From assembly GCF_001663175.1 (NCBI RefSeq), contig NZ_CP016033.1:2232001-2296000 (forward strand): a stretch of DNA of 64,000 nucleotides, read 5' to 3'. Shown here one piece after another: positions 24,636-35,586 of the stretch. This DNA comes from Erythrobacter neustonensis. Lineage in GTDB: Bacteria; Pseudomonadota; Alphaproteobacteria; Sphingomonadales; Sphingomonadaceae. The notes beneath the pieces are model-generated. The model saw only the letters and a program-made list of their open reading frames with translations. It was not told the origin of the DNA and did no database searches. The first letter of the stretch is position 1; every line of letters begins with the position of its first letter. A program made the translations under genes and the position numbers.

Positions 24636-24914
24636 ATGACGGCGAGGATCTATCAGAAGCCCAAGCACGCGATGCAATCGGGCAAGGCGCACACCGATGA
24701 ATGGGTGCTGGAGTTTGAGCAATCGCAGGCGCGGTTTGCCGATCCGCTGATGGGCTGGACCGGGACCGGCGACACCCAGTCGCAGGTTCGCCTGACCTTC
24801 CCCGACAAGGCCGCCGCGCGGTCCTATGCCGAGAAATACGGCATCCCCGCACGCGTGTTCGCGACCCCGCCCAAGCGGCTCAAGCTGCAGGCCTACGCGG
24901 ACAATTTCCGCTGA
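24636..24914 (+). CDS. ETC complex I subunit, NDUFS4-like
   Basis: This 92-residue protein belongs to the NDUFS4 (18 kDa/AQDQ) accessory subunit family of respiratory complex I, found in alphaproteobacteria and mitochondria. It reads ARIYQKPKHAMQSGKAHTDEW, then PLMGWTGTGDTQSQVRLTF and KAAARSYAEKYGI, all features of the family. It should bind the peripheral arm of complex I. Unlike the main nuo genes it is encoded alone, 15 nt after hrpB and just before the SRP RNA promoter. Confidence 0.93.
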   Translation: MTARIYQKPKHAMQSGKAHTDEWVLEFEQSQARFADPLMGWTGTGDTQSQVRLTFPDKAAARSYAEKYGIPARVFATPPKRLKLQAYADNFR

Positions 24915-24915
24915 G

Positions 24916-24946
24916 TTGACGTTTCGTGCAGGCTGCGCCATAGGCT
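24916..24946 (+). promoter_or_regulatory. Probable promoter of the SRP RNA
   Basis: TTGACG (24916-24921) is followed, 17-19 nt on, by CATAGGCT as a weak -10 region. This predicts initiation near 24950, where the conserved SRP RNA helix begins. It starts right after the NDUFS4-like stop codon. Confidence 0.45.
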
Positions 24947-24950
24947 CCCC

Positions 24951-25043
24951 CGGGAGTCGGGTGGACGTTTGCGTCCGCTCACCGAGTCAGGTCCGGAAGG
25001 AAGCAGCTCAGGTGGATTGCGGCGGGTCGCTCGGCTCCTTTTT
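24951..25043 (+). ncRNA. ffs: Small signal recognition particle RNA (4.5S)
   Basis: The universal SRP domain IV sequence GTCAGGTCCGGAAGGAAGCA occurs at 24986-25005. The flanks fold into one long helix: GGAGTCGGGTGG near 24953 pairs with the strand ending CGGCTCC at 25038 through several G-U pairs. A run of five T at 25039-25043 ends it. The RNA pairs with Ffh for co-translational targeting to FtsY, which is encoded at 58743-59669. Exact ends are estimated from the helix and T-run. Confidence 0.93.
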
Positions 25044-25103
25044 CAACGACATCGCAGGCCTGTCCATCATGACAAACAGGTGCCAAGCGCCTAGCTTGTC
25101 GGC

Positions 25104-26960
25104 ATGAACGAATCCGACCCCGAACTTCCGGAAGAAGCCACCGGCCCTTCTGCCACCGAGCTTGAGGCTGCGGGGCAGGGCGGATTGTTCGGCGAACCTG
25201 CCGCACCCGCACCCGCACCCGCACCGGATGCCGAGCCCCTTGCCGAGGCGGCACCGCAACCCGTCGCGATGGATGCCGCAGCCCCTGCGCCGGCCGCACG
25301 CTCCGCCGGCGGGCAGGCCTACCGCGTTCTCGCCCGCAAATATCGCCCGCAAACCTTTTCGGAACTGATCGGCCAGGAAGCGATGGTGCGCACGCTGGCC
25401 AACGCGATCGCACGCGACCGGCTGGCGCATGCCTTTCTGATGACCGGGGTGCGCGGGGTGGGCAAAACCTCCACCGCACGTCTGATTGCCAAGGCGCTCA
25501 ATTGCGTCGGGCCGGATGGTCAGGGCGGACCGACGATCGATCCGTGCGGCGTGTGCGAGCCGTGTACCGCGATCGCCGAGGGCCGTCATATCGACGTGAT
25601 CGAGATGGACGCCGCCTCCAACACCGGGGTCGACGATGTCCGCGAGATCATCGAGCAGGTTCGATACGCTGCGGTTTCCGCACGCTACAAGATCTATATC
25701 ATCGACGAAGTTCACATGTTGTCGCGCAATGCTTTCAATGCCTTGCTCAAGACACTTGAGGAACCGCCGCCGCATGTGAAATTCCTGTTTGCGACAACCG
25801 AAGTCGACAAGCTGCCCGTCACCGTGCTCAGCCGCACGCAGCGCTTCGATCTGCGGCGCATTCCGGCAGATCTGCTGGCTGAACATTTTGCGCGGATTTG
25901 CGCGCTCGAAGGGGTCGAGGCCGAGGCCGAGGGCCTCAGCATCATCGCCAATGCCGCCGAAGGATCGGTGCGGGACGGGTTGTCGATCCTAGACCAGGCG
26001 ATCGCGCATGCCGATCTCGATGGCGAGGGCAAGGTCGCCGCAGGGCGCGTGCGCGATATGCTCGGGCTTGCCGACAAGAGCGCGCAGCGCCGCCTGCTTG
26101 GCCATCTGCTCGAAGGCGATGCTGCGGCGCTGCTTGGCGCGGTCGATGAGCAGTACGCGCTGGGCGTCGAGCCGCTGGCACTGATCCGGACGGTGATGGA
26201 TCTGGTGCATCGCATCACGCTGGCACAGGTGTCGGGCGGCGCGCCGGAGGCCCCGTCGGAAGAAGAGCGCGCCGCGCTGGCAGACTTTTCGCAGCGTCTT
26301 GGCGCAGGCGAATTGCACCGCTTGTGGCAATTGCTGCTCAAAGGCCACGACGAGGTGCGCACAGCGCCCGACCCGCTGGTGTCGCTTCAGATGGCGTTGC
26401 TGCGGATCCTCCACGCAGCGCAGATGCCCGATCCAGGCAAGCTTGCGCGCAGGATCGAGGAAATCGCGGCGAGTGGGGTTGTGGCCTCGCCTGCTGCGGG
26501 TGGAGGGCCGTCTGCAACAGAGTCGCCGGCAGCAGTCGGGGGCAATACTTCCGCGCCCGCCCCGACATCTGCGGTGCAAGGCTGGGCCGCGCTGGTCGAT
26601 CAGGTCGATGCCGCAGGACAATTGCGTGTCGCACAGATGATGCGCGACCGGGTCCGCGTCATCGAGATCGGTCCGGAACGCATTGTCTTCGAACAGGCCG
26701 ACAATTTCCCCGACGACCCATCGTCCGATATCCGCGAAGCCTTGTTCAAGGTGACCGGCAAGCGCTGGTCGATCGAGCGCGGCACCGGCGCCGCGCAGCC
26801 AACCCTGCGCGAGGCCGCCGAAGCCGAAGCCGCCGCCGAGGACGCGCGCATTCGCGCCGATCCGCTGGTCAAGGCGGCGCTTGAAACCTTCCCCGATGCC
26901 GAACTGATCGCAACCGAACCCGCTGTCGCCGCCGCTGGCGAGAGCCCCCCGTGGAATTGA
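25104..26960 (+). CDS. dnaX: DNA polymerase III subunits gamma and tau
   Basis: This is the clamp-loader ATPase and replisome organiser, 618 residues. An unusual Pro/Ala/Glu-rich N-terminal extension of about 70 residues precedes the conserved start (AYRVLARKYRPQTF). Walker A GVRGVGKTS is near 112-120, the zinc site includes CGVCEPC, and Walker B is IIDEVHML. A tau-like C-terminal region follows. I saw no A-rich slippery site of the E. coli type, so a programmed gamma frameshift is not evident. ybaB follows after 13 nt, the usual pair. Confidence 0.95.
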   Translation: MNESDPELPEEATGPSATELEAAGQGGLFGEPAAPAPAPAPDAEPLAEAAPQPVAMDAAAPAPAARSAGGQAYRVLARKYRPQTFSELIGQEAMVRTLANAIARDRLAHAFLMTGVRGVGKTSTARLIAKALNCVGPDGQGGPTIDPCGVCEPCTAIAEGRHIDVIEMDAASNTGVDDVREIIEQVRYAAVSARYKIYIIDEVHMLSRNAFNALLKTLEEPPPHVKFLFATTEVDKLPVTVLSRTQRFDLRRIPADLLAEHFARICALEGVEAEAEGLSIIANAAEGSVRDGLSILDQAIAHADLDGEGKVAAGRVRDMLGLADKSAQRRLLGHLLEGDAAALLGAVDEQYALGVEPLALIRTVMDLVHRITLAQVSGGAPEAPSEEERAALADFSQRLGAGELHRLWQLLLKGHDEVRTAPDPLVSLQMALLRILHAAQMPDPGKLARRIEEIAASGVVASPAAGGGPSATESPAAVGGNTSAPAPTSAVQGWAALVDQVDAAGQLRVAQMMRDRVRVIEIGPERIVFEQADNFPDDPSSDIREALFKVTGKRWSIERGTGAAQPTLREAAEAEAAAEDARIRADPLVKAALETFPDAELIATEPAVAAAGESPPWN

Positions 26961-26973
26961 TGGAGAACCCCCG

Positions 26974-27315
26974 ATGAAGTCGATGGAAGAGATGATGGCA
27001 GCTGCGCAGCAGGCAGCCGAAACCATCAGCAAGCAGATGAACGAGATGCAGGTGAAGCTCGATTCGATCGAGGTCGAAGGCACCGCAGGCGGCGGGCTGG
27101 TCAAAGTCCGCGCCAGCGCCAAGGGCCGCATCCTGGGCGTTCACATCGACGACAGCCTGATGGTACCCGATGACAAGCAGATCCTGGAGGATCTCGTCGC
27201 CGCCGCATTCAACGATGCGCGCGACCGCGCCGACCGCGTTTCGGAGCAGCAGATGAAGGACATGCAGTCCTCGATGGGCCTGCCGCCGGGCTTCAATCTG
27301 CCGGGCCTTGGCTGA
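26974..27315 (+). CDS. YbaB/EbfC family nucleoid-associated protein
   Basis: This small DNA-binding protein forms tweezer-like dimers, 113 residues. An N-terminal helix (MEEMMAAAQQAAETISKQMNEMQ) leads to a beta-sheet region with EVEGTAGGGLVKVRASAKG, and the chain ends ...GLPPGFNLPGLG. It is coupled to dnaX by a 13-nt gap, as in most bacteria, consistent with roles in recombination or nucleoid organisation. Confidence 0.95.
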   Translation: MKSMEEMMAAAQQAAETISKQMNEMQVKLDSIEVEGTAGGGLVKVRASAKGRILGVHIDDSLMVPDDKQILEDLVAAAFNDARDRADRVSEQQMKDMQSSMGLPPGFNLPGLG

Positions 27316-27324
27316 ACCGGTCCC

Positions 27325-27366
27325 GCAATGGCCCGCGTCCACAGCTTAGCCTGACGCGGCCATTGC
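27325..27366. terminator. Long hairpin between ybaB and lon
   Basis: GCAATGGCCCGCGTC (27325-27339) pairs with GACGCGGCCATTGC (27353-27366), a 14-bp stem with one bulged C and a 13-nt loop. It lies 10 nt after ybaB and 32 nt before lon. No T-run follows. It could end the dnaX-ybaB message or regulate lon. Confidence 0.4.
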
Positions 27367-27397
27367 AGGGGCGGGGCGGTCTTCCCATATCTCGGGA

Positions 27398-29806
<2,409 letters not shown>

Positions 29807-29817
29807 CCCGCTAGAAG

Positions 29818-29855
29818 GCGACCCTGCCGTGATTCGCGGCAGGGTCGCACTTTCC
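29818..29855 (+). terminator. Intrinsic-type terminator after lon
   Basis: GCGACCCTGCCG (29818-29829) and CGGCAGGGTCGC (29837-29848) form a perfect 12-bp stem with a 7-nt loop, followed by a short T-containing tail. It lies 11 nt after the lon stop and separates lon from the HU transcript. Confidence 0.75.
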
Positions 29856-29948
29856 GAAAGAGGCAGTGACGAGACGGGTTCCACGCCGCCGGCGATGGCG
29901 CGGGGGCTGACAGGTTTTGGCAAGACCGTCCATATGGGCGGTTTGCCT

Positions 29949-29977
29949 TTGACAGTCCTTGCGAAAACGTCTCAATT
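29949..29977 (+). promoter_or_regulatory. Probable promoter of the HU gene
   Basis: A consensus -35 TTGACA (29949-29954) is followed after 17 nt by TCAATT (29972-29977), a four-of-six match to TATAAT. It lies 66 nt upstream of the HU ATG and after the lon terminator, so HU probably has its own transcript. Confidence 0.5.
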
Positions 29978-30042
29978 CGTCAGCTTTCGCAATGTGCGAT
30001 CCATCCCGATATGACGAAATCCTGACACGAGGGGGTTCCCAG

Positions 30043-30315
30043 ATGAACAAGAACGACCTGATCAGCGCGGTTGCCGACGCCAGCGGTCTTTCGAAGAACG
30101 ATGCTTCGAACGCGGTTGAAGGCGTTTTCGAGGCGATCACCAAGGCATTGTCCAGCGGCGACGAAGTGCGGCTGGTAGGGTTCGGCACTTTTTCGGTGGC
30201 CAAGCGCAAGGCATCGACGGGACGCAATCCGCGCACCGGCGAACCGATGAAGATCAAGGCATCGAACCAGCCCAAGTTCAAGGCCGGCAAGGGCCTGAAG
30301 GATGCGGTCAACTGA
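30043..30315 (+). CDS. HU family DNA-binding protein
   Basis: This histone-like protein bends and compacts DNA as a dimer, 90 residues. It starts MNKNDLISAVADASGLSK, has VRLVGFGTFSVAKRKAS and the DNA-clamping arm with GRNPRTGEPMKI. It ends in the usual Lys-rich strand. The ATG at 30043 has a GAGGGGGT ribosome site upstream; a longer frame to 29959 covers the promoter and is rejected. A strong terminator follows. Confidence 0.96.
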   Translation: MNKNDLISAVADASGLSKNDASNAVEGVFEAITKALSSGDEVRLVGFGTFSVAKRKASTGRNPRTGEPMKIKASNQPKFKAGKGLKDAVN

Positions 30316-30354
30316 TCGGGCAGCCTGCCTGACAACGGACTGACTGCGGACGCG

Positions 30355-30390
30355 AAAAACCCCGCCGGCCCTGTGGCTGGCGGGGTTTTT
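30355..30390 (+). terminator. Strong intrinsic terminator after HU
   Basis: AAAAACCCCGCC... and ...GGCGGGGTTTTT form a long GC stem closed by a CTGT loop, flanked by A5 and T5. It can act in both directions and sits between HU and the convergent lipoprotein gene. Confidence 0.93.
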
Positions 30391-30420
30391 CGTTTGGTCC
30401 GCGGTGCGGCAGCGCCGCGA

Positions 30421-31338
30421 TCAACGCATGGCGGTGACGACGAGGGCAGTCGGCGATTGTGCGGTGCGCGAAGAAATCGTCCAGCGCAGAACTTCGCCGC
30501 CGCCGGGCGCTGCCTGTGGGCCTTCGTCGGTGTTGTTGGCGAGGATCCGCATGCCGGGCGCGGTGCGGATAGTGAACGTCCCGTCGAGCGCAGGCACCCC
30601 CGGCGGTGTCTCTGCGGGTTCGCCGCCTTCGCTTCCTTCGCCGGCGGTCTCGCCGGCGCTCATCGCTGCAAGGCCGGCAAGCGATCCAAAACCTCCGCCA
30701 AGTCCTCCCAGCGGGTTCTCGCCGCTCTGGAACAGGAAGGCCGGCGCGTTGATGCGCACCTGATTGCCATCGCGCAGGAACATCTGGACGAAAGGATTCA
30801 CCGAAGGAAAGCCTTCGATCATTGGGAACATGAAATCATGCCCCGTCGTGCCGCTGATGGCATAGCTGATCTCGAATACGCCGTCGCCCTTGTGGACCAC
30901 GCGGTTCCAGCCTTTCTGGCGTTCGAGCAGCCGCACCAGTTCCTCTGCCGCCTTGGGATCGGACGGGTCGATCCCGCCCATGATCGCGTTCATGGTCTCG
31001 GCATCCTTGCGCGCTTTCTGTTCGCGTTCGGCAGCGCCGGCTTCCCAATCTGCGCGTTGCTCGGCGGTTTCCTCGGCCGTGCAATCGCGGCTTTCGTAGG
31101 TTTCGTCGTCGAAACAGTTCGCAGCAAAGGCTTCTTCGGTACCCGCCCCCAGACGCGCTAGCCTGGACATGCCAAGAAAGAATATCTCGCCCTCGTAGGT
31201 AAAGGTGAAAGTGTCGGGTCCGGTCAGCGCAAGCTCGGAGGTGAACTTGCCGGGGGTCATGAAACACCCCGTCAGCGCAAGTGCAAGGCCCGTCAGCATG
31301 GCCGCGGCCCGCACGCGCATATCAGTCAGATCGATCAT
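30421..31338 (-). CDS. Predicted lipoprotein of unknown function
   Basis: This 305-residue protein has a lipoprotein signal (MLTGLALALTGCF, cysteine near residue 24), so it should be anchored in the envelope. The mature part begins with a beta-rich region (FTSELALTGPDTFTFTYEGEIFFL). A Glu/Ala-rich charged segment follows, then a Gly-rich stretch (GGLGGGFGSLAGLAAM), and the protein ends with a strand-rich domain (DGTFTIRTAPGMRILANN). The start at 31338 has GGGGGAAG five nt upstream. I do not recognise a family. It is convergent with HU and 26 nt downstream of rlmB on the same strand. Confidence 0.82.
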   Translation of the reverse strand: MIDLTDMRVRAAAMLTGLALALTGCFMTPGKFTSELALTGPDTFTFTYEGEIFFLGMSRLARLGAGTEEAFAANCFDDETYESRDCTAEETAEQRADWEAGAAEREQKARKDAETMNAIMGGIDPSDPKAAEELVRLLERQKGWNRVVHKGDGVFEISYAISGTTGHDFMFPMIEGFPSVNPFVQMFLRDGNQVRINAPAFLFQSGENPLGGLGGGFGSLAGLAAMSAGETAGEGSEGGEPAETPPGVPALDGTFTIRTAPGMRILANNTDEGPQAAPGGGEVLRWTISSRTAQSPTALVVTAMR

Positions 31339-31364
31339 AACACTTCCCCCGTTTGTGCCGTTAT

Positions 31365-32156
31365 CTAGCTTCGGCTGGCCGCCGCATAAAGCGCAATCGC
31401 GGCAGCGTTCGAGACGTTGAGGCTCTCGATCGCGGAGGAGATCGGCAGCTTGGCGAGCACATCGCAATGGCCTGCGATATTGTGCCGCATGCCATCGCCC
31501 TCGGCCCCTAGAACGATGACCAGCGGACCGGTGGGCATGACATCGGCGAGCACCACATCGGCTTCGCCCGCCAGACCGATGCGCCAATAGCCTGCCTCGG
31601 CGAGTTCTTCCAAGGCGCGGGCAAGGTTGACCACCCGGACCCAGGGCACGGTTTCCAGTGCGCCCGAGGCCGCCTTGGCCAGAACGCCGCCTTCGGGCGG
31701 AGCGTGGCGGTCCTGCGTCACTATGGCGGCGGCACCGAACGCGGCGGCCGAACGCAGGATCGCGCCGACATTGTGTGGATCGGTAACCTGATCGAGCACC
31801 ACGATCGGACGATCGGCTTCACCGAGCGCGACCTCGTCGAGGAACACATCTTCGAGCGGGGCGCATTCGAGCACCAGCCCCTGATGCGGTGCGTCCTTGG
31901 CGACAAGTCGTGCCAGATCAGCGGCTTGCGCGCGTTCGATCGGGAAATCGGCAGGCAGTTCGCCGTCGAGGCTGTCGAGCCCTTCGGGTGTGGCCCACAG
32001 CTTGCGGTGCTGGCGTTCGGGGTTCTTGAGCGCGGCTTCGACCGCATGGCGGCCCCACAGGCGCACCTGCCCGGTGGAGGCGCGGCCCGAACCGCGGCCG
32101 CCTTTCATCCGTCCGGCGCGCCCGCGCAATGCTCGTTTCTTCTCGACTTTGGTCAT
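31365..32156 (-). CDS. rlmB: 23S rRNA (guanosine-2'-O)-methyltransferase, SpoU/TrmH family (RlmB)
   Basis: This SPOUT RNA methyltransferase has 263 residues. A basic N-terminus (KKRALRGRAGRMKGGRGSGR) leads to a substrate-binding domain starting RLWGRHAVEAALKNP. The three SpoU motifs follow: DQVTDPHNVGAILRSAAAFG, VLGAEGDGMRH and LPISSAIESLNVSNAAAIAL. The knotted SAM site fits RlmB, which modifies G2251 of 23S rRNA; a related TrmH-like target is possible. The start at 32156 is preferred; longer frames give non-family sequence. It is divergent from tRNA-Tyr. Confidence 0.9.
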   Translation of the reverse strand: MTKVEKKRALRGRAGRMKGGRGSGRASTGQVRLWGRHAVEAALKNPERQHRKLWATPEGLDSLDGELPADFPIERAQAADLARLVAKDAPHQGLVLECAPLEDVFLDEVALGEADRPIVVLDQVTDPHNVGAILRSAAAFGAAAIVTQDRHAPPEGGVLAKAASGALETVPWVRVVNLARALEELAEAGYWRIGLAGEADVVLADVMPTGPLVIVLGAEGDGMRHNIAGHCDVLAKLPISSAIESLNVSNAAAIALYAAASRS

Positions 32157-32327
32157 GTTGTGTCCCGGCTGCGCCATTCCAAAGTTGCCCCCTGCCAGCA
32201 GGACCATTGACAGGCAAGCATCGCTTCGCCAAAGGGGCGCCTCTCGGCAGCGGGGCCCCTCGGGGAACCGCGCAATTTCAGGGCGAATCATCGCTTTCGG
32301 AAGGCCCCCTCTTCGGAGGGACTGTGT

Positions 32328-32413
32328 GGACAGGTGGCCGAGTGGTTAAAGGCAGCAGACTGTAAATCTGCCCGTGCAAGCGTACGCTGGTTCGAATCCA
32401 GCCCTGTCCACCA
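32328..32413 (+). tRNA. tRNA-Tyr (anticodon GTA)
   Basis: An 86-nt class II tRNA has acceptor GGACAGG/CCTGTCC, anticodon loop CTGTAAA with GTA, a long variable arm (CCCGTGCAAGCGTACG), T-loop TTCGAAT and encoded ACCA. A possible -35 (TTGACA at 32207) lies upstream, but its -10 is weak. Confidence 0.96.
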
Positions 32414-32475
32414 CTTCCCCTTTCTATCCCGCCCGATTTTCGCGTTCCGCCAACCGCCGCACGGTGGCGCGCGTG

Positions 32476-32487
32476 TTTCACGTGAAA
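32476..32487. promoter_or_regulatory. TTTCACGTGAAA palindrome
   Basis: A perfect 12-bp palindrome lies about 60 nt downstream of tRNA-Tyr in the gene-poor gap. A protein-binding site is possible but unsupported by other evidence. Confidence 0.3.
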
Positions 32488-32553
32488 CATGTGCCTTTTG
32501 CTGTATCTAACGGGCGCAAGGGCGGGGCAAGACGGGGTCTGAACGGGGCTGGG

Positions 32554-32579
32554 CGGGGTCTGGAGGGGGTTAAAACGGG
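32554..32579 (+). repeat. G-rich dispersed motif, copy B
   Basis: CGGGGTCTGGAGGGGG followed by TTAAAACGGG matches copy A in the ABC-F gene at nearly all positions. Shorter related units (GACGGGGTCTG at 32531, AACGGGGCTGG at 32542) lie immediately upstream, so this is a small degenerate tandem. Confidence 0.45.
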
Positions 32580-32738
32580 TCTGCGGCTGGCATTGCACAG
32601 CGGCAAGAGCGCGGCCGAGAAGGTGTGCTTCTCCTTCGCCCGGCAAAGGCGCGATGCGGCGGCTTTGATCGGCGCGGCAAGGCTTGCAGCCGTCCGTGGC
32701 GGGGATTATGGCCGCTCTCCCCCAGCCAAGAGAGTTTC

Positions 32739-33884
32739 ATGCAGGACATGCACGCCGCACTTACGGGCCGCCCGGTCATTTCGGCCACCGGATTGTTCAC
32801 CCCGCCCGAAAGCATCACCAACGAAGAGCTGGTCGCCAGCTTCAACACCTTCGTCGACTGCCACAATGCCGCCAACGCCGACGCGATCGCGGCCGGCGAG
32901 GCTGTGGCGCTCAACCATTCCTCGGTCGAGTTCATCGAGAAGGCGAGCGGCATCAAGGCGCGCCACGTGATGAGCAAGGCGGCGATCATCGACCCCGACA
33001 CGATGTGTCCGCGCCTGCCCGAACGCGGCAATGACGAAATCTCGATCATGGCCGAAATCGGCGTTGCCGCCGCGCGCGAGGCGCTGGAACGTGCTGGCCG
33101 CCGCCCCGAGGATGTCGATGCGGTGCTGTGCGCGGCATCGAACATGCAGCGCGCCTATCCGGCGATGGCGATCGAGATCCAGCACGCGCTGGGCATCGAA
33201 GGCTTCGGCTTCGACATGAATGTCGCATGCTCTTCGGCGACCTTCGGAATCCAGACCGCGGCAGATTACATTCGCGCGGGCAATGCGGGCTCGGTGCTGG
33301 TGGTCAGCCCCGAGATCACCTCGGGCCACTTGAACTGGCGTGACCGCGACAGCCACTTCATCTTCGGCGATGTGGCGACCGCGGTGCTGGTCGAGGACGC
33401 GGCCATCGCGCCTGCGCAGCACTGGGACATTCTCGGCACGCGGCTGAAGACCGTGTTTTCGAACAACATCCGCAACAATTTCGGCTTCCTCAACCGCGCC
33501 GCGCCCGAGACCCAGGGCACCGCGGACAAGCTGTTCGTTCAGGAAGGCCGCAAGGTCTTCAAGGAAGTCGTGCCGATGGTCGCGCAGATGATCGTCGACG
33601 AGGCCGCGCGGCTGGGGATCGATCCGGCATCGCTGCGCCGCTTGTGGCTCCACCAGGCGAACACCGGCATGAACCGGCTGATCGCGCACCGCGTGCTGGG
33701 CCACGAGGCAAGCGAGGACGAAAGCCCGACCGTGCTCGACACCTATGGCAACACCTCGAGCGCAGGCTCGATCATCGCCTTCCACAAGCACAATGAGGAA
33801 CTGGCCGCAGGCGACACGGGCCTCATCTGTTCGTTCGGCGCGGGCTATTCGGCAGGCACCGTGTTCGTGCGCAAGGTCGGCTGA
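32739..33884 (+). CDS. Beta-ketoacyl-ACP synthase III (KAS III/FabH-like)
   Basis: This condensing enzyme starts fatty-acid chains or makes related ketoacyl products, 381 residues. The thiolase-fold triad is complete: Cys164 in [10 protein letters not shown], His305 in LWLHQAN and Asn338 in TYGNTSSAG. It is longer than E. coli FabH (about 317), with an insertion-rich N-terminus and a [15 protein letters not shown] stretch typical of a FabH-like subgroup in alphaproteobacteria. It stands alone and not in a fab cluster, so it may be a second KAS III with special primers. The start ATG 32739 follows a weak AGAG site. Confidence 0.88.
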   Translation: MQDMHAALTGRPVISATGLFTPPESITNEELVASFNTFVDCHNAANADAIAAGEAVALNHSSVEFIEKASGIKARHVMSKAAIIDPDTMCPRLPERGNDEISIMAEIGVAAAREALERAGRRPEDVDAVLCAASNMQRAYPAMAIEIQHALGIEGFGFDMNVACSSATFGIQTAADYIRAGNAGSVLVVSPEITSGHLNWRDRDSHFIFGDVATAVLVEDAAIAPAQHWDILGTRLKTVFSNNIRNNFGFLNRAAPETQGTADKLFVQEGRKVFKEVVPMVAQMIVDEAARLGIDPASLRRLWLHQANTGMNRLIAHRVLGHEASEDESPTVLDTYGNTSSAGSIIAFHKHNEELAAGDTGLICSFGAGYSAGTVFVRKVG

Positions 33885-33934
33885 ACGGGCGACTTTCCTT
33901 GCGAGGGACGCAACCCCTCCCTAGAAGCGATACG

Positions 33935-34687
33935 ATGGCAGGCGAAATACTCGATAACAAAGGCCGCGGTGAGGCCGAATGGGAATGGCCCGCGATCCAT
34001 CCCGAGGGCCGCAAGCTGGGGTTGATCGCCGCCGGGCTTTCGGCGTTCTTTCTGCTGATCGTGGGCTGGGGCATCATCGGATGGCCGCTGGCGCTGGCAT
34101 CGGCGGGGATTTTCGCCTTCTTCCGCGATCCCGAACGCGTGGTGCCGCAGACCGACAACGTGATCCTGTCACCCGCCGACGGGATCGTGACGCTGATCAC
34201 CGAAACCCAGCCGCCGTTCGAATTGCAGATCGACGATGGAACGGGCGCGGCGTGCCTGCCTTCGGGCATGGTCACGCGGGTATCGATTTTCATGAGCGTG
34301 TTCGATGTCCACATCAACCGCACGCCGGTAGGCGGAACGGTGCGGCGCGTGGTCTATATCCCCGGCCGCGCGATCAGCGCGCAGCTCGACAAGGCGAGCG
34401 AGGAAAACGAGCGCCAGCACATTCTGGTCGAGCGCAGTGATGGCATTCGCGTCGGCTTTACCCAGATCGCCGGGCTGGTGGCGCGGCGGATCGTGCCGTT
34501 CGTGAAGCCGGGCGATATCCTCGCCAAGGGGCAGCGGGTCGGGCTGATCCGGTTCGGCAGCCGGGTCGATGTCTATCTGCCAGCGGGCACCGATGCCCGG
34601 GTGATGACCGGGCAGCGCGTCGTCGCCGGTGAAACAGTGCTTGCCGAAATCGGCATGCGCGGATTGATCGAAGGAATTTCCCAATGA
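33935..34687 (+). CDS. psd: Phosphatidylserine decarboxylase
   Basis: This enzyme makes phosphatidylethanolamine from phosphatidylserine in the inner membrane, 250 residues. It has an N-terminal hydrophobic segment at about 27-60, [29 protein letters not shown], and the self-cleavage site RFGSR with Gly208-Ser209 that forms the pyruvoyl group. The short type (PSD-A) fits. It overlaps pssA by 4 nt, so both steps of PE synthesis are coupled. Confidence 0.95.
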   Translation: MAGEILDNKGRGEAEWEWPAIHPEGRKLGLIAAGLSAFFLLIVGWGIIGWPLALASAGIFAFFRDPERVVPQTDNVILSPADGIVTLITETQPPFELQIDDGTGAACLPSGMVTRVSIFMSVFDVHINRTPVGGTVRRVVYIPGRAISAQLDKASEENERQHILVERSDGIRVGFTQIAGLVARRIVPFVKPGDILAKGQRVGLIRFGSRVDVYLPAGTDARVMTGQRVVAGETVLAEIGMRGLIEGISQ

Positions 34688-35586
34688 GCCGCCCCCCTGT
34701 TCGCCCGTCCAGCGAGGGGCGCAAGCTTCCCGGTGCGCGGTTCCTGATGGCCCGGTTCGGCCCCAAGGCGGCCGAGGACGAGGATGACCAGCGTCCGATC
34801 CCCGCCAGTGGCGGCGGGGGCGGGCTGACGCTGCGCGCGATGCTGCCCAATGCGATCACGGCCGCCGCGCTGTGTTCGGGGCTGACGGGCATTCGCTTTG
34901 CGACCGAGGGCATGTGGGCCTTTGCGATCGGGCTGGTGGTGCTGGCCGGCGTGCTCGACGGGTTCGATGGCCGCGTTGCGCGGCTGCTCAACGCGCAATC
35001 GCGATTCGGCGCCGAGCTCGACAGCCTGGCCGATTCGCTGTCTTTTGGCGTCGCGCCCGCGCTGATCGTGTTCATGTGGTCGCTCGAAGGGTGGTCGACC
35101 TTCGGCTGGCTTGCGGCGCTGGCTTTCGCGATCTGCTGCGCGCTGCGCCTTGCGAGGTTCAACGCGCGGATCGATCTCGACGATCAGCCGCACAAGTCCG
35201 CCGGGTTCCTGACCGGCGTGCCTGCGCCGGTCGGCGCAGGGCTGGCGTTCACGCCGTTCTATCTGTGGAATGAAACCGGGATCGAACTGTTTCGCGATCC
35301 GGTGCTCAACACCGTGTGGCTGGCGGTGATCGCAAGCCTGATGATTTCGAACCTGCCGACATTGAGTTGGGGATCGATCCGGCCGCGCCGCTCGGTCCGT
35401 CTGCCCCTGATCGCGTTCACCGGCTTGGCGTTTGCCGCGCTGCTGCTCGAACCGTGGTGGACGCTGGCAGCCATCAGCATCGGTTATCTGCTGCTGATGC
35501 CTTATGGTCTGGTGAAATATGGCCGGATCAGGCAGCGGCGTATGCAGGACGCAGCCGCGGCTGCGCCAGCGCCGGGCGCGGCGTAG
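34684..35586 (+). CDS. pssA: CDP-diacylglycerol-serine O-phosphatidyltransferase
   Basis: This enzyme joins CDP-diacylglycerol and serine to make phosphatidylserine, the substrate of the upstream Psd. It has 300 residues with about eight membrane segments. The CDP-alcohol phosphotransferase signature is complete: DGRVAR, eight residues, then GAELDSLAD (near residues 97-118). Its last 59 nt overlap a small gene on the opposite strand. The substrate CDP-diacylglycerol comes from CdsA, encoded at 40930-41709. Confidence 0.95.
   Translation: MSRPPVRPSSEGRKLPGARFLMARFGPKAAEDEDDQRPIPASGGGGGLTLRAMLPNAITAAALCSGLTGIRFATEGMWAFAIGLVVLAGVLDGFDGRVARLLNAQSRFGAELDSLADSLSFGVAPALIVFMWSLEGWSTFGWLAALAFAICCALRLARFNARIDLDDQPHKSAGFLTGVPAPVGAGLAFTPFYLWNETGIELFRDPVLNTVWLAVIASLMISNLPTLSWGSIRPRRSVRLPLIAFTGLAFAALLLEPWWTLAAISIGYLLLMPYGLVKYGRIRQRRMQDAAAAAPAPGAA

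Larger units (their letters stand above)
32414..32738. other. Gene-poor 325-nt stretch between tRNA-Tyr and the KAS III gene
   Basis: No credible coding frame or RNA is seen on either strand. The DNA holds a run of G-rich near-repeats (about 32521-32580, units such as ACGGGGTCT and GCGGGGTCT), including one copy of a motif also found in the ABC-F linker. A TTTCACGTGAAA palindrome lies near 32476. The last 100 nt probably carry the promoter of the KAS III gene. Confidence 0.6.

Noticed and set aside
24826..25107. Plus-strand frame overlapping the SRP RNA
   Set aside because: It runs through the structured RNA and the NDUFS4-like gene in another frame.
25104..26960. Programmed frameshift in dnaX
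   Set aside because: I saw no A-AAA-AAG type slippery sequence with a downstream stem in the middle of the gene.
27360..27397. Possible heat-shock (sigma-32) promoter before lon
   Set aside because: TCCCATAT resembles a -10, but no CTTGAAA-like -35 at the proper distance was found.
32207..32235. TTGACA as a tRNA-Tyr promoter
   Set aside because: The -35 is perfect, but the -10 at proper spacing (CAAAGG) is poor, and the site lies about 90 nt upstream of the tRNA; not annotated as a feature.
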